A DNA stretch of 64,000 nt from Enhydrobacter aerosaccus (GTDB taxonomy: Bacteria; Pseudomonadota; Alphaproteobacteria; Reyranellales; Reyranellaceae). The position numbers were made by a program, and so were the translations under genes. Positions 50,544 through 61,460 of this stretch are shown here, in pieces; the stretch's first letter is position 1; every line of letters starts with the position of its first letter. The notes below the pieces were generated by a model. It had not been told where the DNA came from. It ran no database searches and was given only the letters and a program-made list of their open reading frames with translations. The stretch covers positions 1 to 64,000 of the forward strand of contig CAIMEE010000525.1 of NCBI GenBank assembly GCA_903839865.1, read 5' to 3'.

Positions 50544-52139
50544 ATGACCGCGAAATTCCGGCCCACGCGCCGCGCCACTCTGGCCGGCCTCTCCGCTCTT
50601 GCCCTGACCGGCCACCACGCCTCGGCGCAGACGCCGAAGAAGGGCGGCACGCTCACCTTCCTGATCACCAACGAGCCCAACACGCTGATGTCGGGCACGA
50701 CCACCGCGACGACGGCGCTGACCGTCAGCGCCAAGATCACCGAAGGCCTCCTGGAATACGACTACGACATCAAGCCCAGGCCGCAGCTCGCGACCGAGTG
50801 GACCATCAGCCCCGACGGCCTCACCTATACGTTCAAGCTCCGGCCGAACGTGAAGTTCCACGACGGCAAGCCGTTCACCTCGGCCGATGTCGCCTTCTCG
50901 ATCGAGATGCTGAAGAAGGTCCATCCGCGCGGCCGCAACACCTTCGCCAATGTGGCGGAGATCAAGACTCCCGATCCGCTGACCGCGATCGTCGTGCTGA
51001 GCAAGCCCGCGCCGTTCCTGATCAAGGCGCTGACCGCGGCGGAATCGCCGATGGTGCCGAAGCACATCTACGAAGGCACCGATCCGGTGACCAACCCGAA
51101 CGGCAACGCACCGATCGGCACCGGCCCGTACAAGTTCAAGGAATGGGTGCGCGGCAGCCACGTGCTCTACGAGCGCAATCCGAACTACTGGAATCCCGAC
51201 CTGCCGCGCATCGACCAGATGGTCATCAAGTTCATGCCCGATCCCGGCGCCCGCTCGGTCGCCTTCGAGAACGGCTCGGGCGACATCGGCTATCGCACGC
51301 CGGTGGCACTGGCCGATCTCGACCGCCTCAAGAAGCTGCCGAACCTCGTGTTCGAGACCGACGGCACGAGCTACTCGTACAACGTGTCGCTTCTGCAGTT
51401 CAATCTCGACAGCCAGTACTTCAAGCACCTGAAGGTGCGCCAGGCGGTGGCGCACTGCATCGATCGCGCGCTGCTGATCAAGACCGTGATGTACGGCTAC
51501 GGCACCGCCTGCTACTCGCCGATCGCGCCCGGTCTCAAGGACTTTCATTTTTCGACGCCGAACCCGTACCCGCTCGACTTCAAGAAGGCCGAGCAGCTGC
51601 TCGACGAGGCGGGCTTCCCGCGCGGCGCCAACAAGATCCGCTTCAAGATCCCGATGGACTACAACCCGATCGGCGACGACGGCCGCAAGACCTGCGAGTT
51701 CATGCGCGCCACGCTCAGCCGCGTCGGCATCACCGTCGAGGTGCGTGCGCAGGATCTGCCGGCGTTCGCAAAGCGCATCTACACCGACCGCGACTTCGAC
51801 TGCACCTACAACGGCCACTCCAACCTGATGGATCCCACCGTCGGCGTGCAGCGCGTCTACTGGTCGAAGAACTTCAAGAAGGGCGTGCCGTTCTCCAACG
51901 GCTCGAACTACAACAACCCGAAGGTCGACAAGCTGCTGGAGGATGCCTCGGTCGAGAACGATCCGGTGAAGCGCAAGGCGATGTTCGTCGAGTTCCAGAA
52001 GATCATCATGGACGAGGTGCCGGACATCAGCCTGTTCCAGCCGCTCTATCTCACGATCAAGAACAAGCGCGTGCATGAGGACTCGCTCACCGCCGACGGC
52101 GTGGAGTCCAACATGGCCAACGTCTGGCTGGCTTCGTAG
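50544..52139 (+). CDS. Peptide-type ABC transporter substrate-binding protein (SBP_bac_5)
   Basis: A 531-residue periplasmic receptor with a Tat-like signal (FRPTRRATLAGLSALAL, then ASAQ). The family pattern includes GGTLTFLITNEPNTLMSG, EWTISPDGLTYTFKLRPNVK, FTSADVAFSIEML, and APIGTGPYKFKEWVRGS. It is the first gene of a nine-kilobase operon with two permeases, two ATPases and HyuA/HyuB. The ligand is likely the compound that the HyuAB pair opens. GAGAGGAA precedes the ATG. Confidence 0.94.
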   Translation: MTAKFRPTRRATLAGLSALALTGHHASAQTPKKGGTLTFLITNEPNTLMSGTTTATTALTVSAKITEGLLEYDYDIKPRPQLATEWTISPDGLTYTFKLRPNVKFHDGKPFTSADVAFSIEMLKKVHPRGRNTFANVAEIKTPDPLTAIVVLSKPAPFLIKALTAAESPMVPKHIYEGTDPVTNPNGNAPIGTGPYKFKEWVRGSHVLYERNPNYWNPDLPRIDQMVIKFMPDPGARSVAFENGSGDIGYRTPVALADLDRLKKLPNLVFETDGTSYSYNVSLLQFNLDSQYFKHLKVRQAVAHCIDRALLIKTVMYGYGTACYSPIAPGLKDFHFSTPNPYPLDFKKAEQLLDEAGFPRGANKIRFKIPMDYNPIGDDGRKTCEFMRATLSRVGITVEVRAQDLPAFAKRIYTDRDFDCTYNGHSNLMDPTVGVQRVYWSKNFKKGVPFSNGSNYNNPKVDKLLEDASVENDPVKRKAMFVEFQKIIMDEVPDISLFQPLYLTIKNKRVHEDSLTADGVESNMANVWLAS

Positions 52140-52158
52140 CAGCCATGAGCCAAGCATA

Positions 52159-53145
52159 ATGAGAATGGGCCGGCGCATCGCGACGACGCTGAAGCGCGCG
52201 GCGATCCACGCCGGGCCTACGGTGATCGGCATCATCGTGCTGGACTTCCTGTTCCTGCAGCTGATGCCAGGCGATGCCGCCGATGTCATGGCGACGGAGG
52301 CGGGTTCGGCCACCGAGGAATCGATGGCGGCGCTGCGCCACCAGTTCGGCCTCGACCTGCCGCTGCTGACCCAGCTGTGGAATTTCCTCAACCACCTCGC
52401 GCACGGCAGCCTGGGCTTCTCGCCGCGCTTCAACACCACGGTGCTCGATCTCATCATGCAACGCCTGCCGGGCACTCTGCTGCTGATGATCACGGCGCTG
52501 GGCTTCGCGCTGCTGCTCGGCATCGTGCTGGGTTCGGTGATGGCGGCGTGGGTGGGCAAGTGGCCCGACCGGCTGCTCTCGGTCGTCGTGCTGCTGCTCT
52601 ATTCGATGCCGGGGTTCTGGGTCGGCCTGATGGCGATCGTGCTGTTCTCGGTGAAGCTGGGCTGGCTGCCCAACGACGGCAACGAGACCATCGGCGCCCA
52701 TCTCACGGGGCTGGCGTTCATCGCCGACCGTCTCGCCCATCTCGTCCTGCCGGCGCTGGCGCTCGCGTCCTTCTTCGTCGCGGTCTACGCGCGGCTGGTG
52801 CGCACCTCCATGCTCGAGGTCCAGCGCCAGGACTTCATGCGCACCGCCCACGCCAAGGGGCTCAACCCCTTCCTGATCCAGCTGCGCCATGCGCTGCGCA
52901 ACGCGCTGATCCCGGTGACGACGGTCGCCGGCATGCATCTCGGCAACCTTTTGGGCGGCGCCGTCGTCGTGGAAACTTTGTTCGGCTGGCCGGGCATGGG
53001 TCGTCTCGCGCTCGAGGCGGTGCTGGCGCGCGATTTCTCGGTGCTGCTGGGCGTGCTCTTGCTGTCCTCGCTGCTGGTGATCGTGGCGAACGTGTTGATC
53101 GACCTGCTGCATGCCTGGCTCGATCCGCGGATCGGTGAGGCATGA
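52159..53145 (+). CDS. Peptide-type ABC permease, DppB-like
   Basis: A 328-residue inner-membrane permease with about six helices. The N-terminal TVIGIIVLDFLFLQLMPGD and the VQRQDFMRTAHAKGLNPFLI cytoplasmic loop match DppB/OppB. ATG 52159 is chosen because it starts the basic segment before the first helix; an in-frame upstream extension overlaps the receptor gene. Pairs with the 53142-54020 product. Confidence 0.93.
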   Translation: MRMGRRIATTLKRAAIHAGPTVIGIIVLDFLFLQLMPGDAADVMATEAGSATEESMAALRHQFGLDLPLLTQLWNFLNHLAHGSLGFSPRFNTTVLDLIMQRLPGTLLLMITALGFALLLGIVLGSVMAAWVGKWPDRLLSVVVLLLYSMPGFWVGLMAIVLFSVKLGWLPNDGNETIGAHLTGLAFIADRLAHLVLPALALASFFVAVYARLVRTSMLEVQRQDFMRTAHAKGLNPFLIQLRHALRNALIPVTTVAGMHLGNLLGGAVVVETLFGWPGMGRLALEAVLARDFSVLLGVLLLSSLLVIVANVLIDLLHAWLDPRIGEA

Positions 53146-54020
53146 CGGTCGAGGCCGAAATCGTCGATCTCGGCAGCCGCGCCGCGCCCAAGAAAGGCCG
53201 GCGGCTGCGCGCCTTCCTGCGCAATCCCAACTTCGTGGCGGGTGCCGCGATCCTGGCGTTCTTCGTCTTCCTGGCGCTGTTCGCCAGCCTGCTGTTCTCC
53301 GACGATCCGCAGGCGATGGTGAGTTCGCCGCTCGTCTGGCCGGGCGACGACTGGCAGTTCCCGCTGGGTACCGACTCGCTCGGCCGCGACGTGCTGGCGC
53401 GGCTGGCCTACGGCGCGCAGGCCTCGCTGCTGGTTGGCATTGCCTCGGCCACCATCGGTCTTGCGATCGGCATGGTCGTGGGAGCGACCGCGGGCTTCTT
53501 CGGCGGCTGGATCGACACCGTGCTGATGCGCCTGGTCGAGCTGTTCCAGACCACGCCCACCTTCCTGCTGGTGATCGTGATCGTGTCGATCAGCGACCCC
53601 TCGCTCGGCACCATTGTCGTGGCGATCGGTCTGGCATCGTGGCCCACCGTGGCGCGGCTGGTGCGGGCGCAGTTCCGCTCGTTGCGCGAGTCGGACTTCG
53701 TGATGGCCGCGCGCAGCCTGGGCTACTCGCGCCTGCGCATCATCGTGCAGGAGATTTTGCCGAACGCGCTGCCGCCGATCATCGTCGCCGCCTCGGTGAT
53801 GATCGCCAACGCGATCCTGACCGAGGCGGGCCTGTCATTCCTCAACATGCGCGACCCCAACGTCGTGAGCTGGGGCGGCATGATCGGCGACGGCCGCGAG
53901 CAGCTGCGCAACGCCTGGTTCCTGACCGCGCTGCCGGGTGCGGCGATCGCGATGGCCGTGCTGTCGCTCAACCTCGTGGGCGACGGGCTGAACGAGATCC
54001 TCAATCCGCGGACAGAATAA
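53142..54020 (+). CDS. Peptide-type ABC permease, DppC-like
   Basis: A 292-residue permease with a cytosolic N-terminus (RAAPKKGRRLRAFLRNPNFV), a first helix AAILAFFVFLALFASLLFS, and the DppC/OppC EAA-like region RESDFVMAARSLGYSRLRII followed by QEILPNALPPII. The LTEAGLSFLNMRDPN segment is also typical. It overlaps the DppB-like gene by 4 bp, so the two permeases are made together. Confidence 0.94.
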   Translation: MTVEAEIVDLGSRAAPKKGRRLRAFLRNPNFVAGAAILAFFVFLALFASLLFSDDPQAMVSSPLVWPGDDWQFPLGTDSLGRDVLARLAYGAQASLLVGIASATIGLAIGMVVGATAGFFGGWIDTVLMRLVELFQTTPTFLLVIVIVSISDPSLGTIVVAIGLASWPTVARLVRAQFRSLRESDFVMAARSLGYSRLRIIVQEILPNALPPIIVAASVMIANAILTEAGLSFLNMRDPNVVSWGGMIGDGREQLRNAWFLTALPGAAIAMAVLSLNLVGDGLNEILNPRTE

Positions 54021-54033
54021 TGGGATTTTGGCA

Positions 54034-55010
<977 letters not shown>

Positions 55011-55014
<4 letters not shown>

Positions 55015-55946
55015 CCGCACTCCTTTCCGTGCGCGAGCTGCACACGCGCTACTCCGTCGGCAAGAACGTGCTGCGCGCGGTCGATGGCGTGTCGTTCGAG
55101 CTCGAGCGCGGCGAGACGGTCGGTCTCGTGGGCGAGTCGGGCTGCGGCAAGAGCACGCTCGGCAAGACCATCCTGCGCCTGGTGCCGTCGGCCGAAGGGG
55201 GCATCGTGCTCGACGGCGCCGACATCACGCATCTCGGCGATGGAGCGATGGCGCCGCACCGGCGCAAGGTCCAGATGATCTTCCAGGATCCGTTCGGTTC
55301 GCTTAATCCGCGGCAGACCATCCGCACCGTGCTCGACACCGCGCTCAAGGTCCACAAGCTCGGCAGCCGCGAGGAGCGCGCGCGCCAGATGCAGGAGATC
55401 GTGACCCGCGTCGGCCTGCCGTCGGACTCCCTCGACCGCTATCCGCACGAATTCTCCGGCGGCCAGCGCCAGCGCATCGGCATCGCCCGCGCCCTGATCC
55501 TGAGACCGGCGCTGATCGTCTGCGACGAGCCGGTCTCGGCGCTCGACGTCTCGATCCAGGCCCAGATCCTGAACCTGCTGGTCGACCTCAAGCGCGACCT
55601 CGGCCTCTCCTATCTCTTCATTTCCCACGATCTATCGGTGGTGCGTTACTTCGCCGACCGGGTGCTGGTCATGTACCTCGGCCGCATCGTGGAAAGCGCC
55701 GGCCACGCCACCTTGTGGCGCGACCCCCGTCACCCGTACACCAAGGCTCTGTTGGCGGCCGTGCCGTCCACGGACCCGACGCACCGCCGCAGCGCGCCGC
55801 CGATCAAGGGCGAGCTGTCGATGGACATCACGGCGGGATGCCGTTTCAGTTCACGTTGTCCGGCCGCGACCGATCGCTGCCGGACGGAGGAGCCGCTCCT
55901 CCGCCCCGTTGGAGAAAGTCATCATGCCGCCTGTCACTACGCCTGA
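55011..55946 (+). CDS. Peptide-type ABC ATP-binding protein, DppF-like
   Basis: A 311-residue second ATPase of the importer, forming a heterodimer with the DppD-like protein. Motifs: GESGCGKSTLGKTILRL, MIFQDPFGSLNPRQT, FSGGQRQRIGIARAL, LIVCDEPVSALDVS, FISHDLSVVRYFAD. The C-terminal cysteine cluster (FSSRCPAATDRCRTEEP) is retained. Its last 23 nt overlap the hyuA start, an unusually long overlap that couples importer and enzyme. Confidence 0.94.
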
Positions 55947-58050
55947 ATCTATTCGTCTCGCCGTCGACATCGGCGGCACCTTCACCGACGTCGTGCTCGA
56001 GACGCCCGCCGCGCGATTCTCGACCAAGGTGCTGACCACGAAGACCGCGCCGGAAGAGGGTGTGCTCGACGGCATCCTGAAGGCGCTGCAGCTGGGCAAC
56101 ATCGCGCCGAAGGAAGTGGGCCTGATCGTGCACGGCACGACGCTCGCCACCAACGCCATCATCGAGCGCAAGGGCGCGCTCACCGCGCTGGTCACCACGC
56201 AGGGCTTCCGCGACTCGATCGAGATCGCGCAGGAGAACCGCTTCGAGCAGTACGACATCTTCATCGAAAAGCCCGAGCCACTGGTGCCGCGCACCTTGCG
56301 CTTCACCATTCCCGAACGCGTCGACGCCAAGGGCGGCGTGCGCCTGGCGCTCGACGAGAAGGCGGTCGAGGTGCTGGCCGAGACGCTGAAGGCCAAGAAG
56401 GTCGAGGCCGTAGCCATCGGCTACCTGCACAGCTACGCCAACCCCGCGCACGAGAAGCGCACCGCCGAGATTCTGGCCAAGCTGCTGCCGGGCGTGCGCC
56501 TGTCGGTGTCGAGCGAGATCTGCCCCGAGGTACGCGAGTACGAGCGCTTCTCGACCACCGTCGCCAACGCCTATGTCCAGCCGCTGATGGGCCAGTATCT
56601 CGAGAACCTGAAGACGCGGGTCACGGAGACGGGCTTCAACTGCCCGATCCTGCTCATGACCTCGGGCGGCGGCCTCACGACGCTGGAGACGGCGGCGCGC
56701 TTCCCGATTCGCCTCGTCGAGTCGGGCCCCGCCGGCGGCGTGATCCTGTCGACCCACATCGCCGAGAACATGGGCATCGACCGCATCCTCTCCTTCGACA
56801 TGGGCGGCACCACCGCCAAGATCTGCATCATCGACGACGGCAAACCGATGGCCTCGCGCAGCTTCGAGGTCGACCGCCGCTACCGCTTCATGAAGGGCTC
56901 GGGTCTGCCCGTGCGCATCCCCGTGATCGAGATGGTCGAGATTGGTGCGGGCGGCGGCTCGCTCGCGTCTGTCGACGCCATGAAGCGCATCAACGTCGGT
57001 CCCGAAAGCGCGGGCTCCGATCCCGGCCCCGCCTGCTATTCGCGTGGCGGCAGCCATCCCGCGGTCACCGACGCCAACGTGGTGCTGGGCCGTATCGATC
57101 CCGACCGCTTCGCCGGCGGCTCGATCATGCTCGATGCCTGTAAGAGCGGCGCCGCCCTCGAGACCCATGTCGGCAGCAAGCTCGAGCTCGACATCACGAT
57201 GGCCGCGTTCGGCGTCTCCGAGGTCGTCGAGGAAAACATGGCCAATGCCGCCCGCGTCCACGCCGTCGAGCGCGGCGCCGAGCTGGAAGGCCGCACGCTT
57301 ATCGCTTTTGGAGGAGGCGCACCGCTCCATGCCGCGCGTCTCGCCGAAAAGCTCGGCATCACCGACGTGCTGATTCCGGCCGGCGCCGGTGTCGGCTCGG
57401 CCGTGGGCTTCCTGCGCGCACCGATCGCCTTCGAGGTCGTGCGCTCGAAGTTCGTGCGGCTCTCGGCCTTCGATCCGGCCGCAATCAACGCCATGTTCGC
57501 CGAGATGGCGAAGGAAGCCACCGACGTGGTGAAGATGGGCGCGGCGGCTGGCGTGCCGATCAAGATCAGCTGCAGCGCCGACATGCGCTATGCGGGCCAG
57601 GGCCACGAGATCCTGGTCGAGCTGCCGGACGGCCCCTTCACCAAGGCCTCGGTCGCCGAATTGCAGAAGCGCTTCGACGCGGGCTATCGCGCCTTGTTCA
57701 GCCGCGTGATCCCCGCCCTCGACATCGAGGTCGTGGGCTGGATCCTGCGCGCCGAAACGCCGGCCCCGGGCCGCGCCGCCGAGCTGCCGAAGGCCGCTGC
57801 CGCCGAGGGCGCCAAGCCCGCGCCGATCGGCACGCGCCAGCTGTTCGACCCGATGGAGCGGGATTTCCGCGCCGTGCCCGTCTATGCTCGCACGTCGCTG
57901 AAGCCCGGCAACATCATCCAGGGTCCCGCTGTTATCGCCGAGGACGAGACCACCACGATCATCACCTCGGGATTCACCGCCGCGCTCGACCCGTCGGGCG
58001 CCATTCGTCTCACGGCCCGCAAGGCCGCGCTCCAGGAGGCCGCACAATGA
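55924..58050 (+). CDS. hyuA: Hydantoinase/oxoprolinase family protein, alpha subunit (HyuA)
   Basis: A 708-residue ASKHA-fold ATP-binding subunit. Actin-like motifs: LAVDIGGTFTDVVLE at the N-terminus, HGTTLATNAIIERKG, LVESGPAGG, SFDMGGTTAKICII, and EIGAGGGSLASVD. With the B subunit it hydrolyses a cyclic amide (hydantoin, 5-oxoproline or a lactam) with ATP. ATG 55924 is taken because GGAGAAAG is upstream at 55911; a TTG at 55909 would add five residues. It overlaps the DppF-like gene and hyuB, so it belongs to the importer operon. Confidence 0.93.
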   Translation: MPPVTTPESIRLAVDIGGTFTDVVLETPAARFSTKVLTTKTAPEEGVLDGILKALQLGNIAPKEVGLIVHGTTLATNAIIERKGALTALVTTQGFRDSIEIAQENRFEQYDIFIEKPEPLVPRTLRFTIPERVDAKGGVRLALDEKAVEVLAETLKAKKVEAVAIGYLHSYANPAHEKRTAEILAKLLPGVRLSVSSEICPEVREYERFSTTVANAYVQPLMGQYLENLKTRVTETGFNCPILLMTSGGGLTTLETAARFPIRLVESGPAGGVILSTHIAENMGIDRILSFDMGGTTAKICIIDDGKPMASRSFEVDRRYRFMKGSGLPVRIPVIEMVEIGAGGGSLASVDAMKRINVGPESAGSDPGPACYSRGGSHPAVTDANVVLGRIDPDRFAGGSIMLDACKSGAALETHVGSKLELDITMAAFGVSEVVEENMANAARVHAVERGAELEGRTLIAFGGGAPLHAARLAEKLGITDVLIPAGAGVGSAVGFLRAPIAFEVVRSKFVRLSAFDPAAINAMFAEMAKEATDVVKMGAAAGVPIKISCSADMRYAGQGHEILVELPDGPFTKASVAELQKRFDAGYRALFSRVIPALDIEVVGWILRAETPAPGRAAELPKAAAAEGAKPAPIGTRQLFDPMERDFRAVPVYARTSLKPGNIIQGPAVIAEDETTTIITSGFTAALDPSGAIRLTARKAALQEAAQ

Positions 58051-59801
58051 GTACAGTTCGTGCCAATCACCCGCTGAGCCGCATTGAATACCAGGTGATG
58101 TGGAACCGCCTGATCTCCGTGGTCGAGGAGCAGGCGCAGACGCTGGTTCGCACGGCCTTCGGCACGGCGACGCGCGAGGCGGGCGATCTCTCTGCCGGCG
58201 TCTACGACACCAAGGGCCGCATGCTAGCCCAGGCCGTGACCGGCACGCCCGGCCACGTGAACTCGATGGCGGCGTCCGTGGGCTACGTGCTCGAGAAGGT
58301 GCCGCTCAAGACGATGAGCGACGGCGACGCCTACATCGTGAACGACCCGTGGCAGGGCACCGGCCACCTGAACGACATCGTGATCGTGACGCCGACGTTC
58401 CGCCGCGGCACCGCGGTCGGCCTGTTCGCCTGCACGCTCCATGTCGTCGACATCGGCGGCCGCGGCATCATCGGCGAGGCCAAGCAGGTCTACGAGGAAG
58501 GCATCTACATCCCGATCACCAAGATCGTCGACAAGGGTGTGATGAACGACTGGCTGATCGACATCATCAAGGCCAACGTGCGCGAGCCGATCCAGGTGAT
58601 CGGCGACATCTATTCCGAGATCGCCAGCAACGAAGTGGGCGGCAAGCGCCTGGTCGCGATGATGGACGAGTTCGGGCTCGAGCATCTCGACGACCTCGCC
58701 AAGCACGTGCTCGACCATTCGCGCGAGGCGAGCCTCGAGGCGATCAACAGGCTGCCGCACGGCACCTACCATAATTCCATGATGGTCGACGGCATCAACG
58801 GCGTGCCGATGGAGCTGAAGGCCAAGCTCACCATCGGGCCGACCGGCATCGACGTCGACTTCGCGGGCTCCGCGGGCGTGGTCCAGCTCGGCATCAACGT
58901 GCCGCTCTGCTACACCGAGGCCTACACCAGCTTCGGCGTGAAGTGCATCGTGGCGCCGCACGTGCCCAACAACTGGGCCTCGCTCGCCACCATCCGCGTC
59001 ACCGCGCCGGAAGGCTGCATCCTGAACGCCAAGCATCCGCTGCCGGTGGCGGGCCGCTCGATCATCGGCCAGATGCTGCCCGACGTCGTGTTCGGCTGCC
59101 TGCAGCAGGCGATCCCCGATGGCGTGCCGGCCGAGGGCACCTCATGCCTCTGGAACATCCGCCTGATGGGCGGCATCGGCCGCGTCGAGGGCGACGCTGC
59201 CAAGCTCATGAAGGCCACGGCCTACTCGGTGACCGGCTTCCACTCCGGCGGCACCGGCGCGCGGCCCAAGCTCGACGGCCTCAGCGCCACGGCGTTCCCG
59301 TCGGGCGTGCGCAACGTGCCGGTCGAGATCACCGAGACGATCGCGCCCGTATTGTTCTGGAGCAAGGAGTACCGCCAGGATTCCGGCGGCGCCGGCGAGT
59401 TCCGCGGCGGCCTGGGCCAGGTCGTCGAGATCGAGACGGCGGAGGAGATGCCGTTCACCATCTCCTCGTCCTACGACCGCGTCGTCTTCCCGCCGCGCGG
59501 CCGCCTCGGCGGCCTGAACGGCGCGACCGGCAAGATCGAGGCGGTGCACGCCAACAAGCAGCTGCCGCCCAAGGCCTCGTCGAGCATCCCGGTCGGCGAG
59601 CGCCTGCGCGTCTCGATGCCCGGCGGCGGCGGCTACGGCGACCCGCACAAGCGTCCCGCCCAGAGGGTGGCCGACGATGTCGAGCGCGGACTGGTGTCGA
59701 AACAGTCGGCGCGCGAGCATTACGGCGTGGCGCTCATGGCGGACGGGACCGTCGATGAGGCGGAGACGGCGCGGCTGCGGACGAAGGTGGCGGCGGAGTG
59801 A
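58047..59801 (+). CDS. hyuB: Hydantoinase/oxoprolinase family protein, beta subunit (HyuB)
   Basis: A 584-residue HyuB-type subunit. RTAFGTATREAGDLSAGVYD, GHVNSMAASVGYVLEKVP, YIVNDPWQGTGHLNDIVIVT, and GGAGEFRGGLGQVVEIET are family blocks, with a GYGDPHKRP tail. It is metal-dependent and completes the HyuA ATPase for ring opening. It starts in the hyuA stop (ATGA). Substrate specificity among hydantoins, 5-oxoproline, caprolactam or similar cannot be settled from sequence. The run ends here, followed by a decayed gene remnant. Confidence 0.93.
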   Translation: MSTVRANHPLSRIEYQVMWNRLISVVEEQAQTLVRTAFGTATREAGDLSAGVYDTKGRMLAQAVTGTPGHVNSMAASVGYVLEKVPLKTMSDGDAYIVNDPWQGTGHLNDIVIVTPTFRRGTAVGLFACTLHVVDIGGRGIIGEAKQVYEEGIYIPITKIVDKGVMNDWLIDIIKANVREPIQVIGDIYSEIASNEVGGKRLVAMMDEFGLEHLDDLAKHVLDHSREASLEAINRLPHGTYHNSMMVDGINGVPMELKAKLTIGPTGIDVDFAGSAGVVQLGINVPLCYTEAYTSFGVKCIVAPHVPNNWASLATIRVTAPEGCILNAKHPLPVAGRSIIGQMLPDVVFGCLQQAIPDGVPAEGTSCLWNIRLMGGIGRVEGDAAKLMKATAYSVTGFHSGGTGARPKLDGLSATAFPSGVRNVPVEITETIAPVLFWSKEYRQDSGGAGEFRGGLGQVVEIETAEEMPFTISSSYDRVVFPPRGRLGGLNGATGKIEAVHANKQLPPKASSSIPVGERLRVSMPGGGGYGDPHKRPAQRVADDVERGLVSKQSAREHYGVALMADGTVDEAETARLRTKVAAE

Positions 59802-59853
59802 TGTTACGAAAGGTGAGCGGTGAGGGCGAAGACTGCGCCACGCCGCCCGGACC

Positions 59854-60078
59854 TTAGAGGACAGTCACCTTGTCGCCGGACGATTTCTCATAGGCCGGTA
59901 GCAGCTCGGCCAGCACCTTTATGTCGGCGGTGCTGGCGAGGCCCGGCGCTGCGGTCGCCACCACCACGCCCAAGACAGCTAATATTGCTGCGCGGAGGGG
60001 GTGGCGGAATCCGGTACAAAATAGGGGAAAAGCCTTATGCCATAGGCATCGGAGGTGTCCCAGGAAGTCGGCGCACAC
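59854..60078 (-). pseudogene. Remnant of a periplasmic solute-binding protein (ModA-like N-terminus)
   Basis: An open frame of 74 codons whose last 47 residues look like the start of a molybdate-type binding protein: signal RAAILAVLGVVVATAAPGLA, then STADIKVLAELLPAYEKSSG and DKVTV, where intact relatives run on for another 200 or so residues. A segment after IKVL seems deleted, no start codon precedes the signal in good context, and the frame stops 52 bp before the hyuB stop. It is most likely a decayed fragment, not a working gene. Confidence 0.6.
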
Positions 60079-60094
60079 CGCGTCATCTTTTCCG

Positions 60095-60595
60095 CTAGCG
60101 CTTGAACACGCCGGTCAGTGTCGCCTTCTCGATCGTGTTGAAGTGCAGATTGAAGCCCACGATCGCGGCGGAGGTGTCGGCATTTACCGGCAATGTCTCC
60201 TGCTTCACGGCAAATACAGTGAACTGATAACGGTGCGGGCCGTGGCCCTCGGGCGGGCAGGGGCCGCCGTAGCCGGGCTTGCCGAAGTCGGTGCGGGTCT
60301 GCAGCGCGCCCTTGGGCAGCAGGCCCGAGGCCGGGTTGCCGGCGTCGAGCTTCAGCTCGGTGACGCTCGCGGGGATGTTCACCACCACCCAGTGCCAGAA
60401 GCCGCTGCCCGTGGGCGCGTCGGGATCGAAGCAGTGGACCGCGAAGCTCTTGGTGCCGGCGGGGAAGTTCGTCCACGAGAGCTGCGGGGATTTGTTGCCG
60501 CCGCCGCAGCCGAAGCCGTAATCGGCCGACAGGATGTGGTCCATGCCCAGCATCGCGCCTTCCGTGAAACTGCTGCTGGTGAGGGTGAGCGCCAT
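60095..60595 (-). CDS. YbhB/YbcL family (PEBP / Raf-kinase-inhibitor-like) protein
   Basis: A 166-residue cytoplasmic protein of the phosphatidylethanolamine-binding-protein fold: FGCGGGNKSPQLSWTNFPAG, KSFAVHCFDPDAPTGSGFWH with the conserved DPD and W-H, YGGPCPPEGHGPHRYQFTVF. These bind small anionic ligands; the bacterial role is unclear. ATG 60595 follows GGAGGATC. It is convergent with nothing and lies 16 bp from the pseudogene. Confidence 0.92.
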   Translation of the reverse strand: MALTLTSSSFTEGAMLGMDHILSADYGFGCGGGNKSPQLSWTNFPAGTKSFAVHCFDPDAPTGSGFWHWVVVNIPASVTELKLDAGNPASGLLPKGALQTRTDFGKPGYGGPCPPEGHGPHRYQFTVFAVKQETLPVNADTSAAIVGFNLHFNTIEKATLTGVFKR

Positions 60596-60734
60596 GGGGA
60601 TCCTCCGGGTTCTGATTGGGCTGCAAGGATAGTCCCGCGGATGCAAACTAGGCAAACCGGTGCATCACCTGTGAAGCGATCCGCGACGCGATGCATCACG
60701 CCAATGGCCGTGGCGCGGAGTAGTGTGCCCGCAC

Positions 60735-61457
60735 ATGATTGGCATCCAGCGCGCTTTTCGATCCGTCCTCGACGGCACGCTTGTCCGGCTCGCGCGCTAC
60801 ATCGATGCGCGCGTGCATCCGGTGCGCGAGCATCATGACGAGGTGTTCGACATCGTCTCGCGCCGCGCGGCCGAGAGTTCGGCCGACTACATCGAGGCGC
60901 ATCTCGATCACGCCCAGCTCTTTCCGACGCGCGAGCAGGTGTGGGACTACGCGCTCTCCCAGGTGACGCTCGACGGGCTGCATGCCGAGTTCGGCGTGTT
61001 CGAAGGCCATTCGATCAATCACATGGCGGCCGAGCTGGGCGACAAGACGATCTACGGCTTCGACAGCTTCGAAGGGCTAAAGGAAGACTGGAGCGGCACC
61101 TGGTATCGCGCCGGTCATTTCACTTTGAGCGGCAAGATGCCCGAGGTGCGGCCGAACGTGCGGCTGAACAAGGGCTGGTTCGACGCCACGGTGCCGCCGT
61201 TCCTGGCCGCGCATCCGGGCAAGCCGTTTGCCTTCGTGCATCTCGATGCCGACACCTACGAGTCGACGACGCTGGTGCTGTCGCTGCTGGCCGAACGCAT
61301 CGTGCCCGGCACGGTGCTGGTGTTCGACGACTATCTCGGCTTTCCCAACTGGCAGCACGGCGAGTACATGGCGTGGCAGCAGTTCGTGACCAATCGCAGA
61401 TTGAAGTACCGCTACCTCGCCTTCGGCAACACGCCGGTCGCGGTGATCGTTCTCTGA
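60735..61457 (+). CDS. SAM-dependent methyltransferase, TylF/MycF-like
   Basis: A 240-residue class I methyltransferase. The SAM region is EFGVFEGHSINHMAAELGDK with IYGFDSFEGLKEDW; PFAFVHLDADTYESTTLVLS, then VFDDYLGFPNWQHGE, carry the catalytic/metal Asp residues characteristic of TylF/MycF sugar O-methyltransferases. The substrate is unknown, but glycan or sugar O-methylation is usual in the family. ATG 60735 is preferred over GTG 60723. Confidence 0.85.
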   Translation: MIGIQRAFRSVLDGTLVRLARYIDARVHPVREHHDEVFDIVSRRAAESSADYIEAHLDHAQLFPTREQVWDYALSQVTLDGLHAEFGVFEGHSINHMAAELGDKTIYGFDSFEGLKEDWSGTWYRAGHFTLSGKMPEVRPNVRLNKGWFDATVPPFLAAHPGKPFAFVHLDADTYESTTLVLSLLAERIVPGTVLVFDDYLGFPNWQHGEYMAWQQFVTNRRLKYRYLAFGNTPVAVIVL

Positions 61458-61460
61458 CCG

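Noticed and set aside
59820..60098. A plus-strand 92-codon frame over the pseudogene
   Set aside because: Arg/Pro-rich product with no domain, lying opposite a recognisable remnant on the minus strand.
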